A stretch of DNA of 64,000 nt, from NCBI GenBank assembly GCA_017591395.1, contig WEDG01011610.1, positions 62,001 through 126,000 of the forward strand, given 5' to 3'. Below are positions 49,401 to 59,589 of the stretch, in pieces (the first letter of the stretch is position 1; the number at the start of each line of letters is the position of its first letter). The notes beneath the pieces are model-generated. The model did not search any database. It worked only from the letters and a program-made list of their open reading frames with translations, and was not told where the DNA came from. A program made the translations under genes and the position numbers. Source of the DNA: Schistocephalus solidus. Its lineage: Eukaryota > Platyhelminthes > Cestoda > Diphyllobothriidea > Diphyllobothriidae.

Positions 49401-49572
49401 GAGAACATTAGAAGATAAACGTTCAATACCCGGGAGAGTAGGTTTATAGGTCAACAAAGTTTTAACTATGACGTACCTGTGAAACATCGACTTTGGTTTC
49501 AAGTATCCCCAGAAGAGTCTCAGATGAGACCGACGAAAACAATATAGCAAGAACCTTCAAGCAGAACAGCAT
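25261..49572 (-). CDS. Fasciclin-1-like secreted protein with four FAS1 domains (gene span, complete)
   Basis: Thirteen exons on the minus strand join with consistent phases to 1,926 coding bases, a predicted 641 residues plus stop: 49477-49572, 45809-45995, 44542-44684, 40944-41101, 39804-39990, 35118-35157, 34192-34411, 33865-34127, 31130-31237, 30725-30887, 30110-30263, 28940-28997 and 25261-25409. A signal peptide (residues 1-17) is followed by four FAS1 domains at roughly 20-180, 188-320, 325-485 and 490-630. Each shows a version of the TVFAPTNEAF motif: SVLAPTNTAW, TYFVVPDAVW, TVFAPLDAF and TYFVPTNEAV. Length and domain number equal those of insect fasciclin I, a homophilic adhesion protein of axons. 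Domain 1 (DVSQFYNHLLES) resembles it closely. No hydrophobic GPI tail follows domain 4, so the protein looks secreted. Introns reach 4.6 kb and hold PLE and SINE insertions. Confidence 0.85.
25785..25970 (+). repeat. Possible tRNA-derived SINE fragment
   Basis: TAGTCTAGTGG at 25,793-25,803 is a perfect match to the RNA polymerase III A box of tRNA genes (TRGYNNARNGG) and is followed by TAAGATATTGGAT as in tRNA D arms. No clear B box or cloverleaf follows, so it is not a functional tRNA gene. A GC-rich tail up to about 25,960 could be the SINE body. Confidence 0.35.
26020..26530 (-). mobile_element. Penelope-like element, truncated 3' end, copy 3
   Basis: This aligns by eye with the copies at 5,715 and 23,920 (shared ACTATTCAT, GGCCTGTACAG, the ATGAATAGTA block and the PLE endonuclease end). 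Minus-strand remnants include STLCSWKAFIQTLQIP, equivalent to PTLCAYKAFIQALGLPWP of copy 1. It is interrupted by stops and inserted in the last fasciclin intron in the same orientation as the gene. Confidence 0.65.
28940..28997 (-). CDS. Fasciclin gene exon 12: 58-base exon in FAS1 domain 4
   Basis: The exon encodes MSNYLHGEFTKDLTLRTYQ after acceptor TTATCTGCCAG and before donor GTGGGT in phase 1. LTLRTYQ corresponds to the TL.T..G strand of FAS1. The frame stays open past the donor, so the end is chosen by phase and fit to the last exon. Confidence 0.68.
28998..30109 (-). other. Intron 11 of the fasciclin gene; no other feature seen
   Basis: AT-rich, with no domain-bearing frame. The frame continuing upstream of exon 12 is open but not similar to anything I recognise. 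Confidence 0.5.
30110..30263 (-). CDS. Fasciclin gene exon 11: FAS1 domain 4
   Basis: The exon encodes EFRSTNILDQQTKGAPY, then the H1 box TYFVPTNEAVNAM and CRSIQANLCN. The start after GCTTGCAG fits the phase. Two donors are possible: GTTTCT at 30,109 (phase 0, chosen because it fits exon 12) and GTAACG at 30,114. Confidence 0.8.
30725..30887 (-). CDS. Fasciclin gene exon 10: end of FAS1 domain 3, start of domain 4
   Basis: The acceptor ATTCGCTTGTAG precedes DIYVEARRYDHGYVG, the second FAS1 box GIVYQVNAIPGMP and the first helix of domain 4, KSVREFLAADTSF. The donor is GTGAGT, phase 2. Confidence 0.87.
31130..31237 (-). CDS. Fasciclin gene exon 9: FAS1 domain 3, middle
   Basis: The exon encodes LMIIPERILRPQMTESKYI and AVGNVSDAIRF, ending TIGG at donor GTAGGT, phase 1. 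The start at 31,237 keeps the phase correct. An alternative AG at 31,251-31,252 has the better pyrimidine tract but breaks the phase with exon 8, so the left border is the least certain of this gene. Confidence 0.72.
31238..33864 (-). other. Intron 8 of the fasciclin gene; no gene seen
   Basis: A 2.6-kb intron. A slightly GC-richer patch at about 33,040-33,430 with overlapping plus-strand frames (32,969-33,235 and 33,063-33,323) may be a repeat remnant, but no family is recognised. Confidence 0.4.
33865..34127 (-). CDS. Fasciclin gene exon 8: FAS1 domain 3
   Basis: After TTTTCATTCACAG the exon encodes LFVSICNLDTACRV, the H1 box KTVFAPLDAFLQAFSKLPD and a helical segment with a CPC motif, ending in SSQFELT at donor GTAAAT, phase 1. 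The CKEFWQKLTHLSKKCPC stretch holds cysteines unusual for this position in FAS1. Confidence 0.87.
34192..34411 (-). CDS. Fasciclin gene exon 7: end of FAS1 domain 2, start of domain 3
   Basis: The exon encodes AFGTISLANMY, RRAVLIEVSAPLGYLYEKV (domain end followed by the typical inter-domain VLG-like turn) and SPSVHIFDKYLKF, the first helix of domain 3. It ends at donor GTGAAT in phase 2. The following intron is only 64 bases long. Confidence 0.83.
35118..35157 (-). CDS. Fasciclin gene exon 6: 40-base microexon in FAS1 domain 2
   Basis: A strong C-rich tract ending CTCAACAG precedes ELTPGKLGGASST, and a GTAGCT donor follows. The exon converts the phase 0 end of exon 5 into the phase 1 start required by exon 7, and it supplies the residues that a FAS1 domain needs between the two boxes. 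It is supported by phase and spacing rather than by similarity. Confidence 0.6.
35158..37339 (-). other. Intron 5 of the fasciclin gene, part next to exon 6; no gene seen
   Basis: Sequence without a recognisable exon. CCTACGTAGG-like palindromes occur at about 35,195-35,206 and 35,278-35,288. Frames at 35,668-35,865 and 36,070-36,333 on minus lack domains. Confidence 0.4.
37340..37565 (+). repeat. SINE-like dispersed repeat, copy B, with tRNA-like segment
   Basis: TGGCTTATAAGCTGTCTTCAGC at the start and AGATCGGTGAGTGCC near 37,480 match copy A. It is followed at about 37,500-37,560 by a tRNA-like stretch: GACTCAATGGTAGAGTG forms a D-arm-like ACTC/GAGT stem, a 7-base anticodon-like loop follows, and GGTGAGTACC sits where a B box would be. 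This is likely a tRNA-derived SINE remnant rather than a working tRNA gene. Confidence 0.5.
37579..38000. repeat. Left inverted arm of the PLE derivative
   Basis: About 422 bases, inverted relative to 38,273-38,696. On the minus strand it holds CTGATGA (37,643-37,649) and GAAAC (37,619-37,623) flanking a short stem GGTTC/GAATC, which looks like a hammerhead-type core. Confidence 0.75.
38273..38696. repeat. Right inverted arm of the PLE derivative
   Basis: About 424 bases directly downstream of the GIY-YIG frame, so it represents the element's native 3' untranslated end. The hammerhead-like core is degenerate here: CTGAGAA at 38,626-38,632, stem GGGTTC/GAATCC, then GAAAC at 38,652-38,656. Confidence 0.75.
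38697..39803 (-). other. Intron 5 of the fasciclin gene, part next to exon 5; no gene seen
   Basis: AT-rich intron sequence between the PLE derivative and exon 5. Frames at 39,434-39,682 (minus) and 39,531-39,728 (plus) overlap on opposite strands and show no domain. Confidence 0.4.
39804..39990 (-). CDS. Fasciclin gene exon 5: FAS1 domain 2
   Basis: The acceptor ATTTTTCTTAG precedes KTLALWKVLMTSGD, then LYATYFVVPDAVWSQLP (the FAS1 H1 box) and LLNNRTLLIE, ending at donor GTAAGA in phase 0. No frame interruption is seen over 62 codons. Confidence 0.88.
39991..40943 (-). other. Intron 4 of the fasciclin gene; no other feature seen
   Basis: Sequence without recognisable coding or repeat features; plus-strand frames at 40,074-40,289 and 40,443-40,646 look random. 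Confidence 0.45.
40944..41101 (-). CDS. Fasciclin gene exon 4: end of FAS1 domain 1, start of domain 2
   Basis: The acceptor TTTGTTTTCAG precedes PQLPYVYFINDAKVVEADI and ATNGIIQIMDRVV, the hallmark H2 box of FAS1 (NA.V...DI.ATNG.IH.ID.VL). It then enters the next domain with FYEYLQATPTF. The donor is GTAGGT, phase 2. Confidence 0.9.
41102..44541 (-). other. Intron 3 of the fasciclin gene; no gene seen
   Basis: A 3.4-kb, very AT-rich intron. The plus-strand frame at 41,507-41,872 (121 codons) has no domain, no splice context and low-complexity hydrophobic composition. A small perfect inverted repeat GGCCCTT/AAGGGCC lies near 44,046-44,066. Confidence 0.45.
44542..44684 (-). CDS. Fasciclin gene exon 3: FAS1 domain 1, middle
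   Basis: The acceptor ATAACATGCAG is followed in phase by SPKQGTIPFRLS, then LGTKLNLIDVGFGTGAVYF, the strand region between the helices and the second FAS1 box. It ends in AFSS at donor GTAAGA, phase 0. Confidence 0.87.
44685..45808 (-). other. Intron 2 of the fasciclin gene; no gene seen
   Basis: About 1.1 kb with no coding frame of note. A GC-richer patch at 45,480-45,620 may be an old repeat. Confidence 0.4.
45809..45995 (-). CDS. Fasciclin gene exon 2: FAS1 domain 1
   Basis: The exon starts after CTAATAG in phase 0 with FYNHLLESKITALSS. It contains a likely disulfide pair (STCKNGESC) and the FAS1 core SVLAPTNTAWMAM, and ends in FVIYGQYLT at donor GTAAGT, phase 1. The usual YH motif reads YG. 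Confidence 0.9.
45996..49476 (-). other. Intron 1 of the fasciclin gene; no gene seen
   Basis: A 3.5-kb intron. The patch at 47,730-48,060 is richer in GC and could be a transposon remnant, but I recognise no protein in it. The rest is AT-rich. First introns of this kind often hold enhancers; nothing specific can be shown. Confidence 0.4.
49477..49572 (-). CDS. Fasciclin gene exon 1: start codon, signal peptide, start of FAS1 domain 1
   Basis: The ATG at 49,572 begins MLFCLKVLAILFSSVSS, a short hydrophobic signal peptide, followed by ETLLGILETKVDVSQ, the first helix of a FAS1 domain. The donor is CAG/GTACGT in phase 0. It is the only ATG in the exon and directly precedes the hydrophobic core. 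Confidence 0.85.
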
Positions 49573-52500
49573 AACGTTAAGAATCTACCGCCCAGATGAC
49601 ATGCAAAACCCACAGAGGCCGCTGCGACGGCATGCATCTTCCTCGTGTGAGTCACTTTAGCCTACCTTGATTGGATGATAACGAGGACCAACCAAATAGC
49701 CGGGATTGGACAATAACCACAAAACCGCTCTAACCTACGCCATAAACCCTTCTATATACAAAACGCGGTAGTTATCAAACCTAATCCATATTGAGCAGCA
49801 TTTGCAGCAATTTACGCCAGTGTCAGTCTAAACCTTAGACGCAAATATAAACCTAAATAATAACCAAAAGCTGACATTTCGTCCTTTGAATACCGCGCAA
49901 TCTCATATCTTTAAACTGTGTTACGTATTCAGTTTCATTTCTTAGGTAAAAAGGCTTCCAAACTAATCAAATACCTCAGTGATATGGTAATACAAACAAT
50001 GCAAAATGTCCTTCGACTAGTCCAACAAGATCGCGAAACATATATTATTATTGAAGGCTGAATATCTTCAATTTTCGATTATATAGTAAAACGCATTATG
50101 TTAATGAATTTAGGTTGCTAGTAAAATCAAATTTTATTCTATTATCCAAAGAAGTATGGCTGAGGTTAATTATTCTTCGCATATGCTTGCTTAAAAAAGT
50201 GAAAAAACTCTCTTCTTTCTGATTATCCCATTATTTGGGGCTTTTTAGTTTATAAGTATTCGAATTCATCATTCCATTATTTACGCGGTGCCACCGCAAT
50301 TGCGAACTTGGGATTTTTGCAGCAAATAAAAAAGTTATAAAACATTAATAATTCTGATGCAAATGCTAAGAGAATCTAAAATTACCGCTTTTACAAATTA
50401 CGGGAGGTTGTAACTTTTCAAAAACCAAAGTTTCAATTATGCTATTCTTCAAGCCGGCAATCCAGTGAATACACAAATGGGAGATGTCTTTTCAGTCATT
50501 CGTGAAATATGTGACTTAAGCAACCTCCAGACGCCTAATGGAGTTCATTTTCGCAGCCAATGAAAAAGGCAACTAGCAGACAATAATTGCATCCTTTTGG
50601 CGCTAGGTGGCTGTCGTCAGCGTTCAAAAAAGCCGATTTTAACCATAAGTAAACGCCATTCTGCAACCGTTACATTGACTTCTGATAAGGTATGGAAACC
50701 TACATGAATTCGTCAACTGAAATTCACAAACTGCCGAAACATTAAACTGCTCCAATTTACACAAAAAGTGCACTTGAAACAACCGAGCACATGGCATTAG
50801 GGCTGAATGTTGCTACTGTTAATCGTACTGAGGTCATTATTCACCACAACGGTCACGGTAATTCTTTACCATGAGCAGGTCAAATATTATGATGACTGAA
50901 CACAGAATTATACAAAAAGTGACTGACCGGGTGGCGCGTGATGTGTTAAATCAAGTCTTTTTTAGCAACCAGATGATGCAAACAAGATGACAATCACCTA
51001 GGCTACAAATATGGTGAACCATGGTTTAACCAAGTCCTAAGGCCCCAGCAAAATGTAGCCAAGGCGATTAATCAAGCTCCGTTCGTAGTTCAATGCGCTA
51101 AAAAAAGACGTATGTTGACCAAATTTTATAGATCAGAATTTGACATTCAGCTGTTTAACATACTCTTTTTAACTGTTTATCTGCATAACTTTACGGCTGG
51201 ACTGCTCAATTATACAAATTTGAATATCCATTGTACTTTTGAATAACTATTCTTGACCAACCTGTATCAAAATTTAAATCCGACCAACTTATTCCCGGTG
51301 TCCTCAAAAATAGTAAAGACTGAATTAAAAGGCAATTAGAAGACAGAATACTATTTTAATTTCCTGCCAAAATAAGTGTAGCATATTGTATCTTTTTCGG
51401 CATTCGTTAACCATTACGTCAGAAACAGTTGGTAAACCAAGTAGCTGGCAGAGAGTAAACAAACTCAATATTGCAATTTTTAACATCCTATTGGCTTGAA
51501 GGTGGCACAAATGAAGTCAATCATCAGTGGAATTTTATAACAATAAACTGCTAACCCATCAAATCTTTCTCCAAACATAACCAATTCAATCTTTTCGAAA
51601 GTGATTTTGACAATGGCCGTTCACATTTCAGTAGATAAATTCCGTGAAGCCGATGGCAATGCTCAAAACAAAGCCAATCTTAAAATAAATTCTAGACGTC
51701 TCTTTTCGGACCTTGCATTCTGAGGAATCATTGAAAAAATGCGTTAGATAGTTTTCCATCCGTGTTTTAAATTGATTGACAGTAGGTGGATTCCAGTTAA
51801 ATCTTAAGTGCAGGATGCAGTTTTATTCGAAGTTATCTTAAAATGGATTTGGCTACGGAGACAAGAGATCTTTTGCTGGAATTCTGACGTTTTCAAAAAA
51901 CATTTCTATAGCTAACGAAAGCAGTGTGAGAATAAAGAACATTGAAAGATAGAACCGCAACTACTGCCAAAGAGCATTGTGATTGAGAGACATCGGCGAC
52001 GAGAACGCTGATCGGTGTCTTTTCGGGCTAGGATGGTGTATGACACGTTCGTAGGAAGAAAATATAAAGTGCTTTGGCCCCGGCAAAATGGTTTTTTGCG
52101 AGGTTGCTGCCTCCTACCGTTGTACTGCGTGTCAAAAGCTGCCGGCGGGGCCAACCCGTTCTCAATGGTGTAGCAAAGGTAGAAAATGTGCTTCTAAAAA
52201 ATCTGCAGATCGACAAATTCATTGGCCCCTTTGATGAGGCAATGATTTTGAAAAACCGCGCATAATGGACAAAGTTAATGCTAAAGATTTCACAAAATCA
52301 AATGACGCACTTGCTGCAGCAAACAGCTTTCTTGTACAGCTTCTTTTGTAAGATATGTTTGACTTTAAACAGCACTATCCACAATGATGAGCTTGGCGTC
52401 TTTGCTTTACGCACGACAACACATTAACTGCCATGATTCGATTTCAATAGATTAAGTCACATCAAAGGGGTAAAATTATGCGTTGCCTCTCCGTCTCTCG

Positions 52501-54231
52501 CTGTATGTGTTGGAAATTTTTAAGAAAGTTTTCCCTCTTCACAAGCTACCCATTAGATTAAAATGCCTTATATTGATACCTCACCTCGTCTTATAGAAGG
52601 ATTTTGTTGCATAAATATTCGACGATTCAGTGAGAAGGTGTATTCGTCGGTAAAGGTTACTTTATCTACTGGTTTCTCTTCTATCGGAACTCGTTCCAAT
52701 GTTTCCATTGTTAAGCATCTTTAAGTTTTCATTCAGCAATTAGAGTTTGATAGGCGGATCCTGTATGAACTAATCGTATATAAGTGCAAAACAACACCAA
52801 ATAATTTATAAAGGTGTTTTTCATCTTGTCTATGTATATAAGGATGATAAGGATTTTGAAAAAGTCCAAAAACCGATCTTTGGACTTCCAGCGACTGTCA
52901 GATGCTTTCAATCCCTTCGTGCAGTGAATGTCCAACTAACATTCGGCTCATGGAATTTAACTAATTCATGGAATTCGGCAAGTACTGTATCAGCCAGGTT
53001 TGACTTGTACCCTTCATTCATTAAAGCACATTGGCAACCCGGCATTCCCTGAAAACTTTATCCAGCTTGGATTCCAACCCTTGGTTACAAACCACTGTCA
53101 ACAGAGCGTCCTTATAAATATATGCGGTCAGAACACACTAACAGTTGTGATTTCCGCTAAAAAGTGCCTTAACGGTAGACTGACCCTGAAGTTTCTCTAT
53201 TGCAAGTTTTTCGTTAAGAATGAATTGGACAGAACAGTTAAACCACGTGTTCACAAAAAAAAGGCTAGGTTAATACAAGAGACTTCCATCTGCACTACTG
53301 AAAGTACACAGGCTGTTTTGGGGTTGCTAGATGGAGTGTACTGTAGTACCAACTAAAAGCATCCCGAATTGTCTCTGTCGAACAATCCTCAATCTGACAA
53401 AGTGGAACAGGAAACAAAGGACAGGAATCCAATGGAACTGAATGAACTTATCTTAAAGTGGAAGCTCAAATTTATTAAGGATGAATTTATATTGCGCGGC
53501 GTATCTTCAAAGAGGAAAAAAGAACAGACGTTAAAATATTCAGGTCTCGAAGAAAAACTTTAAAATTGTAGCTTATGTTGAAATGATTCTTACACATAGT
53601 CTCCTTCATTCTAAGAAGTAGCGCCATCAGAACGTGAAAGCACATGCTGAAAAAAAGGGAACTTTACTAAAGTAACCTGCCCAATGAAGATGAATCAGTC
53701 CATCAAGCATTCTTTGTCCACACAAGAGAGCAAAGAGAAAATTCGAAATAGCAGGTATAGTACGATATTTAAAATAGCATTCTCTTGTTAAACATTATTC
53801 CCTGTTTTATTTCAAGCATTATAACGATTCCAATTGTTGAAGATACCCGCTGGAATCTCCATCAAACGTTTATGGTTTGGTGTTACCTTGTCAGAAGAAG
53901 TGAGAATGTATGAGAAATTATTTCCTGAAATGTGTTCAACACAAAATGTTCGGCACAAATTACTCTTATGAGCTGATCATCCCCTTGATAAATCTTATCG
54001 AAAATCACAGCAGTAGGTGATTAGGTGAGCAAAATTCTCAACTAAATAAGACACCGGAACATGAAATGGTCAGGAAAGTGACGCCAAAAAACCAGCAATT
54101 CCATACATAACTGATGGCACCCAGCTCTCTAACAGAGATGCGGACGTTCCTTTAACTTATCCAGTCGAACGTCACGAAAATGAGAATTTTTTTGAGAAGC
54201 CAAAAGAACTCCATTTTATTATTTTTTTCAG
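49573..54231. other. Upstream region of the fasciclin gene; no confirmed gene
   Basis: The fasciclin promoter should lie just above 49,572, but no TATA or initiator stands out. A minus-strand frame at 51,325-51,510 contains a signal-peptide-like MLKIAILSLFTLCQLLGLP, unsupported by downstream exons. The plus frame at 53,000-53,356 (118 codons) and its neighbour at 53,369-53,563 have no recognisable domain. Confidence 0.35.
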
Positions 54232-54496
54232 TCCAACAACGATGTCAAAGTCATATATGTTCAACTAACTGAAATCCTGGTTTATTTTGGTGTGCTGTCA
54301 TTCGTTATATTGCCTTATATCACGTTGATCATCACGAGCGATTATGTCTACCGTTTGCTCCATATGTTGCTAGGCGACGGACATTGTCCCGTGCGCAACA
54401 AGTTTAAATCGATATCAGATTTGCGTGACATCTACCATATTGTCTCTCCCTCTCATTTCTACGCCCTGTGTAATGATATAGTCAGAAGGACTGGAG
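54232..54496 (+). CDS. Isolated exon of an unidentified membrane protein
   Basis: A strong acceptor (TTTTATTATTTTTTTCAG, ending 54,231) opens an uninterrupted frame of 88 codons that ends at donor GGAG/GTGAGA in phase 1. It begins SNNDVKVIYVQLTEI, continues with a membrane-spanning segment VYFGVLSFVILPYITLII and then a soluble stretch with GDGHCPVRNKF, DLRDIYHIVSP and HFYALCNDIVRR. The sequence is protein-like and more complex than random frames nearby. I do not recognise the family and found no matching exons, so the gene and its extent are unknown. Confidence 0.5.
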
Positions 54497-57400
54497 GTGA
54501 GACCGGGCGCACGGCCGGTCGACGAGTGTCATGCGTAAGAATGTACCAGGTTTTCAAAAAATCAAACCTAGCTTAAATCCAAGCTTGGTGGTGTGCTATA
54601 GGGGCAGTATTAATAAAGAGCTATGGCATCCTGTCTCTTCATCCTAGAAAGGAAATGGTGACACCGTCTTATTGGTTATACTGAGAAAAATACACTTATC
54701 ACATGCAGCTGGAGTAGTCGGCATCCCTCCATCTCTTCATTATCCTATGCACTTGTCCGCTGTGCGAGCCAGATGTTACGCCAATATAAGATTAGTAGCA
54801 GTTGGCTGAGAAGGCTCGTCTCCATGTGTCACACGTGACCTCGTCGCCACAGAACACACCAAGTTTTCACAAAATGGGTTATTAAGCAATGTACAAGAAC
54901 ATTGATAGGGAAGATAGTAGATGCAGAAATCCTGAAAACCGAGCATATTCGGCTGTATAAGGTATGAGCAGACCGAGGGACTCCATCAGATTCTCCAACT
55001 TCTAACCTGATCACCGAACTGATTCTATTGAGTGTGAAAAATCGCAGATTCATGCGCTGTTAACTGTGAGACTGTTGTAATAGTACACATTTATAGTGCT
55101 TCCGATAAAAAATGAAGATCGATGTTTGATAAAATACGGGAAAAATTGTTTCCATATTTTCAATCCAACTGACGTGGGCAAAAAAATTAAAAACGAGGGC
55201 CATGCTTGGCCAGCATTCTCGGTTATATGAAGGTAAAAATAATGCAGTCCCGTGACATAGCTACAATCGGTCCATGGTTCACGGGCAGAAATGTGCTTCT
55301 TTTCTCTTTTGAGACATTTTAGCGCAGTTTTTTGAGTGTCTTGGTTTAATAAGAAAATAATTTTGTTTTTTAATTTAGATTGCGGTGACTATTTGCAACA
55401 ATTTGATGGGTAAACCTAGTCTTTGAGTGATTAACCATGTAAGTTTATTGCGATATTCGATGATAAACAGCATAAATTAAATATGTTTGTGCTTTAATCT
55501 TAGTTATTATCTTAGTTATTAGTTGGTGATGCCCACATTGTTTTCAGCATCATTCATTTTCAGTGGAGGAAAGCTTATCAACATCATTAATTTCAAGATA
55601 GACTGATGTTCATGCCAGATAAAAAGGTAAGATCGAAAAGCAAATATTACTGAGCATTAACAGTAGACTTTTTATAGAACTTCTTTACTTCAAGGGACAT
55701 TTAGACATGTTTTGTATGAGGGACAAGTAGCCTGAACTCTAATTCACTATATAATAGTAATTTCATGTTTAAAATTTTAGACAACAGTAACTGGTCTTCG
55801 GAGTACACCTGAATCTGTGTTTCAGGAGCATATCAAGAAAAAACAAACGCAATTGTTCAGGGATCATTGATTCATTCATTTAATAGGAAACTTCAAGGTA
55901 TCTGAGCAGTTCTTCAAGAAATCTATGTCTACATTAAGGAACTACCTTATTCAGTTTGTCTCGTAATTCCACATCGAATTCGTTTGCCAAATTACGCTTA
56001 TAAAATGATTGCCATATATATATAGAGAGAATACGTCCTCATTCCTAATCAAACATCCATATCCAAAATGATCTTTTTAACTCTTAAGTCGTTGCAATCT
56101 TATTCAACCTGCTTCTGTTAGTAACATTAACATTGCTTTGCTCATGAAATGAGTGAAGTGCAAATGTATAAACTGACCTCAGTCGATGAGGACATACGGA
56201 CTTACTAACGAAGAAGCTATGATTGGACGGAATAAATATGTAGACATCGACCCTCGCAGACGAAGCTTCGATTCTGATGCACGGATAATAAAAATAATGA
56301 GGAAAAGCATTTGGGGTATCCATCAGTATGATATGAACACTTAGACTAAAGCTTATTTGGGTCATATTTGTACAAATCGTCGTATTGATCAAGTTAAAGG
56401 CAATGTTTTCTATTCATGGGCAAGATTTCGATGGGTACTCGTCAGATCGATTCAGTTAGATAGAGCACATATTAGTTGTTAGGTAAGCTAATTTAAGCTC
56501 AGCGACTTTGTAGGAGGGGAATAATGATGTTGGAATGAGTCAAGTTTCTACAGTTTGTGGAAATGGAAAAGGTTTAGGTGCAAATGTTGCAAGCTTTGTT
56601 TCTCAACTTTTATTACCATAGGAAAATGCTGGCCTCCTGTCATTTAGCCCTCGTCATGTCCACTACAGAATTTTTACGACAAGTTTAGTGTGCCCAAGGC
56701 CAGTTTGTATAGCCTGGTTTTCGTCTTCCCATTATTAATTTGTCATAATATCTTTTTGTTCATCACGGGCACCCGATATCATCCCTTGAGACTTTCTTGG
56801 TCATACTGATAAAATATATGAAAAGCACACGTACTGTGTCATATTTTGTAATGCCCACAAGCGATCGATCTGGAAAAATATGATTCTCTTAAAATTATGT
56901 ACAAATCAAAAGGTACTAATTGGAACTTTCATGAATTTTTATTATTTAAATTGACAAGCAAACTATTTAACTATTCAAATATGTACAAAAGTGACACGAT
57001 TATATCGCAAAGTGCAACAAATTTTCTATTCGCTACTTAAATATTCCAACCGATAAAATCCTCCCAACTGAAGAGCCTATTAAGGACATGTCAGGTCAAA
57101 ACACAAGTTTGATCAAATTTTGTAATCAGAGATAGTGAGGGAAATTTATCAATGTATTTTTAGATGCATTTTCAAGAAAGTCCTACATTTTCATACTGTA
57201 GAATTTAATCTTGTGTCATAACAAATTTGTTGCTGAAACTGCTTAAAAACTCAAAATCATATTAAAATCAACCGGAAAGCCCTCTTGGTTTTTTTTCATG
57301 AGTTGAGTAAAGGTTATTTTTGCAGTATAGCAAAACACTCCATTCAGAACACCAACGTTTTCTATTTTGTGACGGAAAAATCAATAGAAAGTGGTTCTCT

Positions 57401-59589
57401 TACTATGAGCAAGTGAGAGTTAAACTACAGGAATGAAATGAGTAACCAAGTTCTTAAATTCGAAAGATGATACTGCAAATAACTTTAAAACAAGTGAAGG
57501 CTTTGAAAGTTTGTCCACTCTGGCTTATCTGAAAAAAAAATCCTCAAAAATATGTCAAGTCTTGTAAGTCCTTTCTAACGCACACAATCTGGATTCATTT
57601 TGAACAAGACTTTCTACTGCTACTGAACGTTTATCTTTCTTTCAATGCCATGCTTCGCTGGCTATCTTAATACAGAACAGGTCAAACAGGCATTCAATGT
57701 GCCCATTGCATGCACTACCAGTCATACAAGTAAGGCAACTCAGGTATCCTGAGATTGGCCTGACAAGACCTTTAAATGCATGGAGCGAAGGATGGGCACC
57801 AACATCACTGGTCAGGCAAACGCCAAAGGTCTAGTATGCCGAGCCATTAACACTGGCCTACATTAACGTCAGGCAATGTTGGAGTGGGCGAAGGAAACAC
57901 ATTAGTCAGTGCTGTTAGCATCCTTCATACTTTTCCTGTCCTCATATCGTCCCCTCCCCCCCCCCCACAGCCACCGCAAAATTGAGTTATTTAATGCTGT
58001 TATCAAACCAAGCTGGACTCAACCGTCATGTTTGCCCATTTTCCCTCCACCATTGTACGAATAAGCAAACATTTTTATGAGATTTTATGACGACATTAAA
58101 TTTTGCTACTGCACAAGTTTCCTAAAATTGCTGAAGATCCGTAGTCACCTACTATGTTCTTGTTTTCCCAGATTGCATTTACAATTATAAACTGCATATA
58201 TAATGGCAGATAAGAACTTTTCCGTCCTAATAACCGTTTTATGCATTCAAAATACCTCTTAAGGTTGTTAGTCTGGTAATTATTTTACGCTGATGATCTG
58301 ACGTATAATTAAAAACATGAATAGGTTTTTACTAGTGCCTCGGCTTCCTGCAGTAACTGACCTATTCATAGATGGCAGGAATCCGGATTCAGTAAACACT
58401 TATTAGGTCAAACTTCCTCGAGGTATGATATAAAAAACGAAAGTGCAGAGATTTTAGTTGTTATGTGTCAATTCAGTCAATCTTTTTCTTATAAAATATG
58501 CAAGACCAGAAAAACCAACATAGATCTTAAAGTAGATTGAATTCGGTTGATCGGTGCCGTATCGGTGTAAATTCTGAGCATGGTGAGTTAGTCTGCTCTT
58601 ACATCCGCATGAATAAATATTCAATCTGAATCCAGATGGAGTGGCAGGTGCCGAGGAATGGATTTTTCTCCGGTTCTGGGGAACTATTTCTGGTCTATCT
58701 GACAGACCCCATCAGAGAATTATCTACACACTTTGTAAAAAAATATTTTCTTTTTGTTGCACTATATACTGCCCGTGTAAATTGACGCAGAATACACCTT
58801 CAAATAAAATTTCCTAAACTAGCATTATCTCTTATTGTACACACATTTTTTCAATGAGATAGTGAAGTATCGAGGTTTTAAGCGGACTGCTTTGCAATAA
58901 GTATGTTAAGGCTTCCAGTGTGTAAGGCAAACCCAAGAGAGCCTACTCATGAAAATATTCATAATCAGTAATAGGAAACCACGGTAAAGACTGCTTGAAT
59001 GGGTTTCGAAATGCTAATCCAAACTCTTCCATACGTTGTTATTCTAATTACCAAAATTTTTCATTTGCTCTAGGTCTAGTGAGTTTTGGTTAAAACCTTA
59101 TCTTGTATAGGTCTCAAGCCCTGTGCGCTAAGCTCCTTGATTTAGCGAGGCCTGTGGAGTTCCCTGTCATGTGATGACTATATTAATAAATGGAAGAAAT
59201 CTCGAAAAAGCCAAAGTTATTTGTTTTAAAGAGACAAAGCTGAATTCTGCCTACCCACTTTCCCTGGCTTCAAATAACAGCTGATAGTGAAATTGAAGTC
59301 GGAATGCGTATAAACATGACAAAAGAACCGTAGTCATGGAACTACGTATGAGCCACTACTGATGGTGGCAAATCACAAATCCCTTACAAGGAAATTAAGT
59401 TGGTGGTGGTGGTGCTTTTGCTTTAAGTAGTCGATTCGTATTCCTGGTAATCACACATCCTCTTATACGGATAATGAAAAAAAATGCAAACTGATACGTT
59501 GTCTTTTTAAAGATTGCAATTTTTATAGGTTGTCAGGATGAAACTCATTCAAAAGCTGCCAAACTAAAGTGAACGAAATACCTTGGGAT
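54497..59589. other. No confirmed gene; C tract and small GC-rich patches
   Basis: About 5 kb of AT-rich DNA. A C-rich tract with an 11-base C run lies at about 57,950-57,968, at the edge of a GC-richer patch (57,660-57,960) that may be a repeat. A candidate continuation exon of the membrane protein could start near 55,372 (after TTTTTAATTTAG), but nothing supports it beyond phase. Confidence 0.35.

Noticed and set aside
51325..51510. Signal-peptide exon of a second secreted protein
   Set aside because: The hydrophobic start is attractive, but no downstream exon on the minus strand between 49.6 and 51.3 kb carries a domain or a matching phase.
53000..53563. Two adjacent plus-strand frames (118 and 64 codons) as a gene
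   Set aside because: No domain, no convincing splice sites and no similarity that I can recognise; kept only as a note in the intergenic entry.
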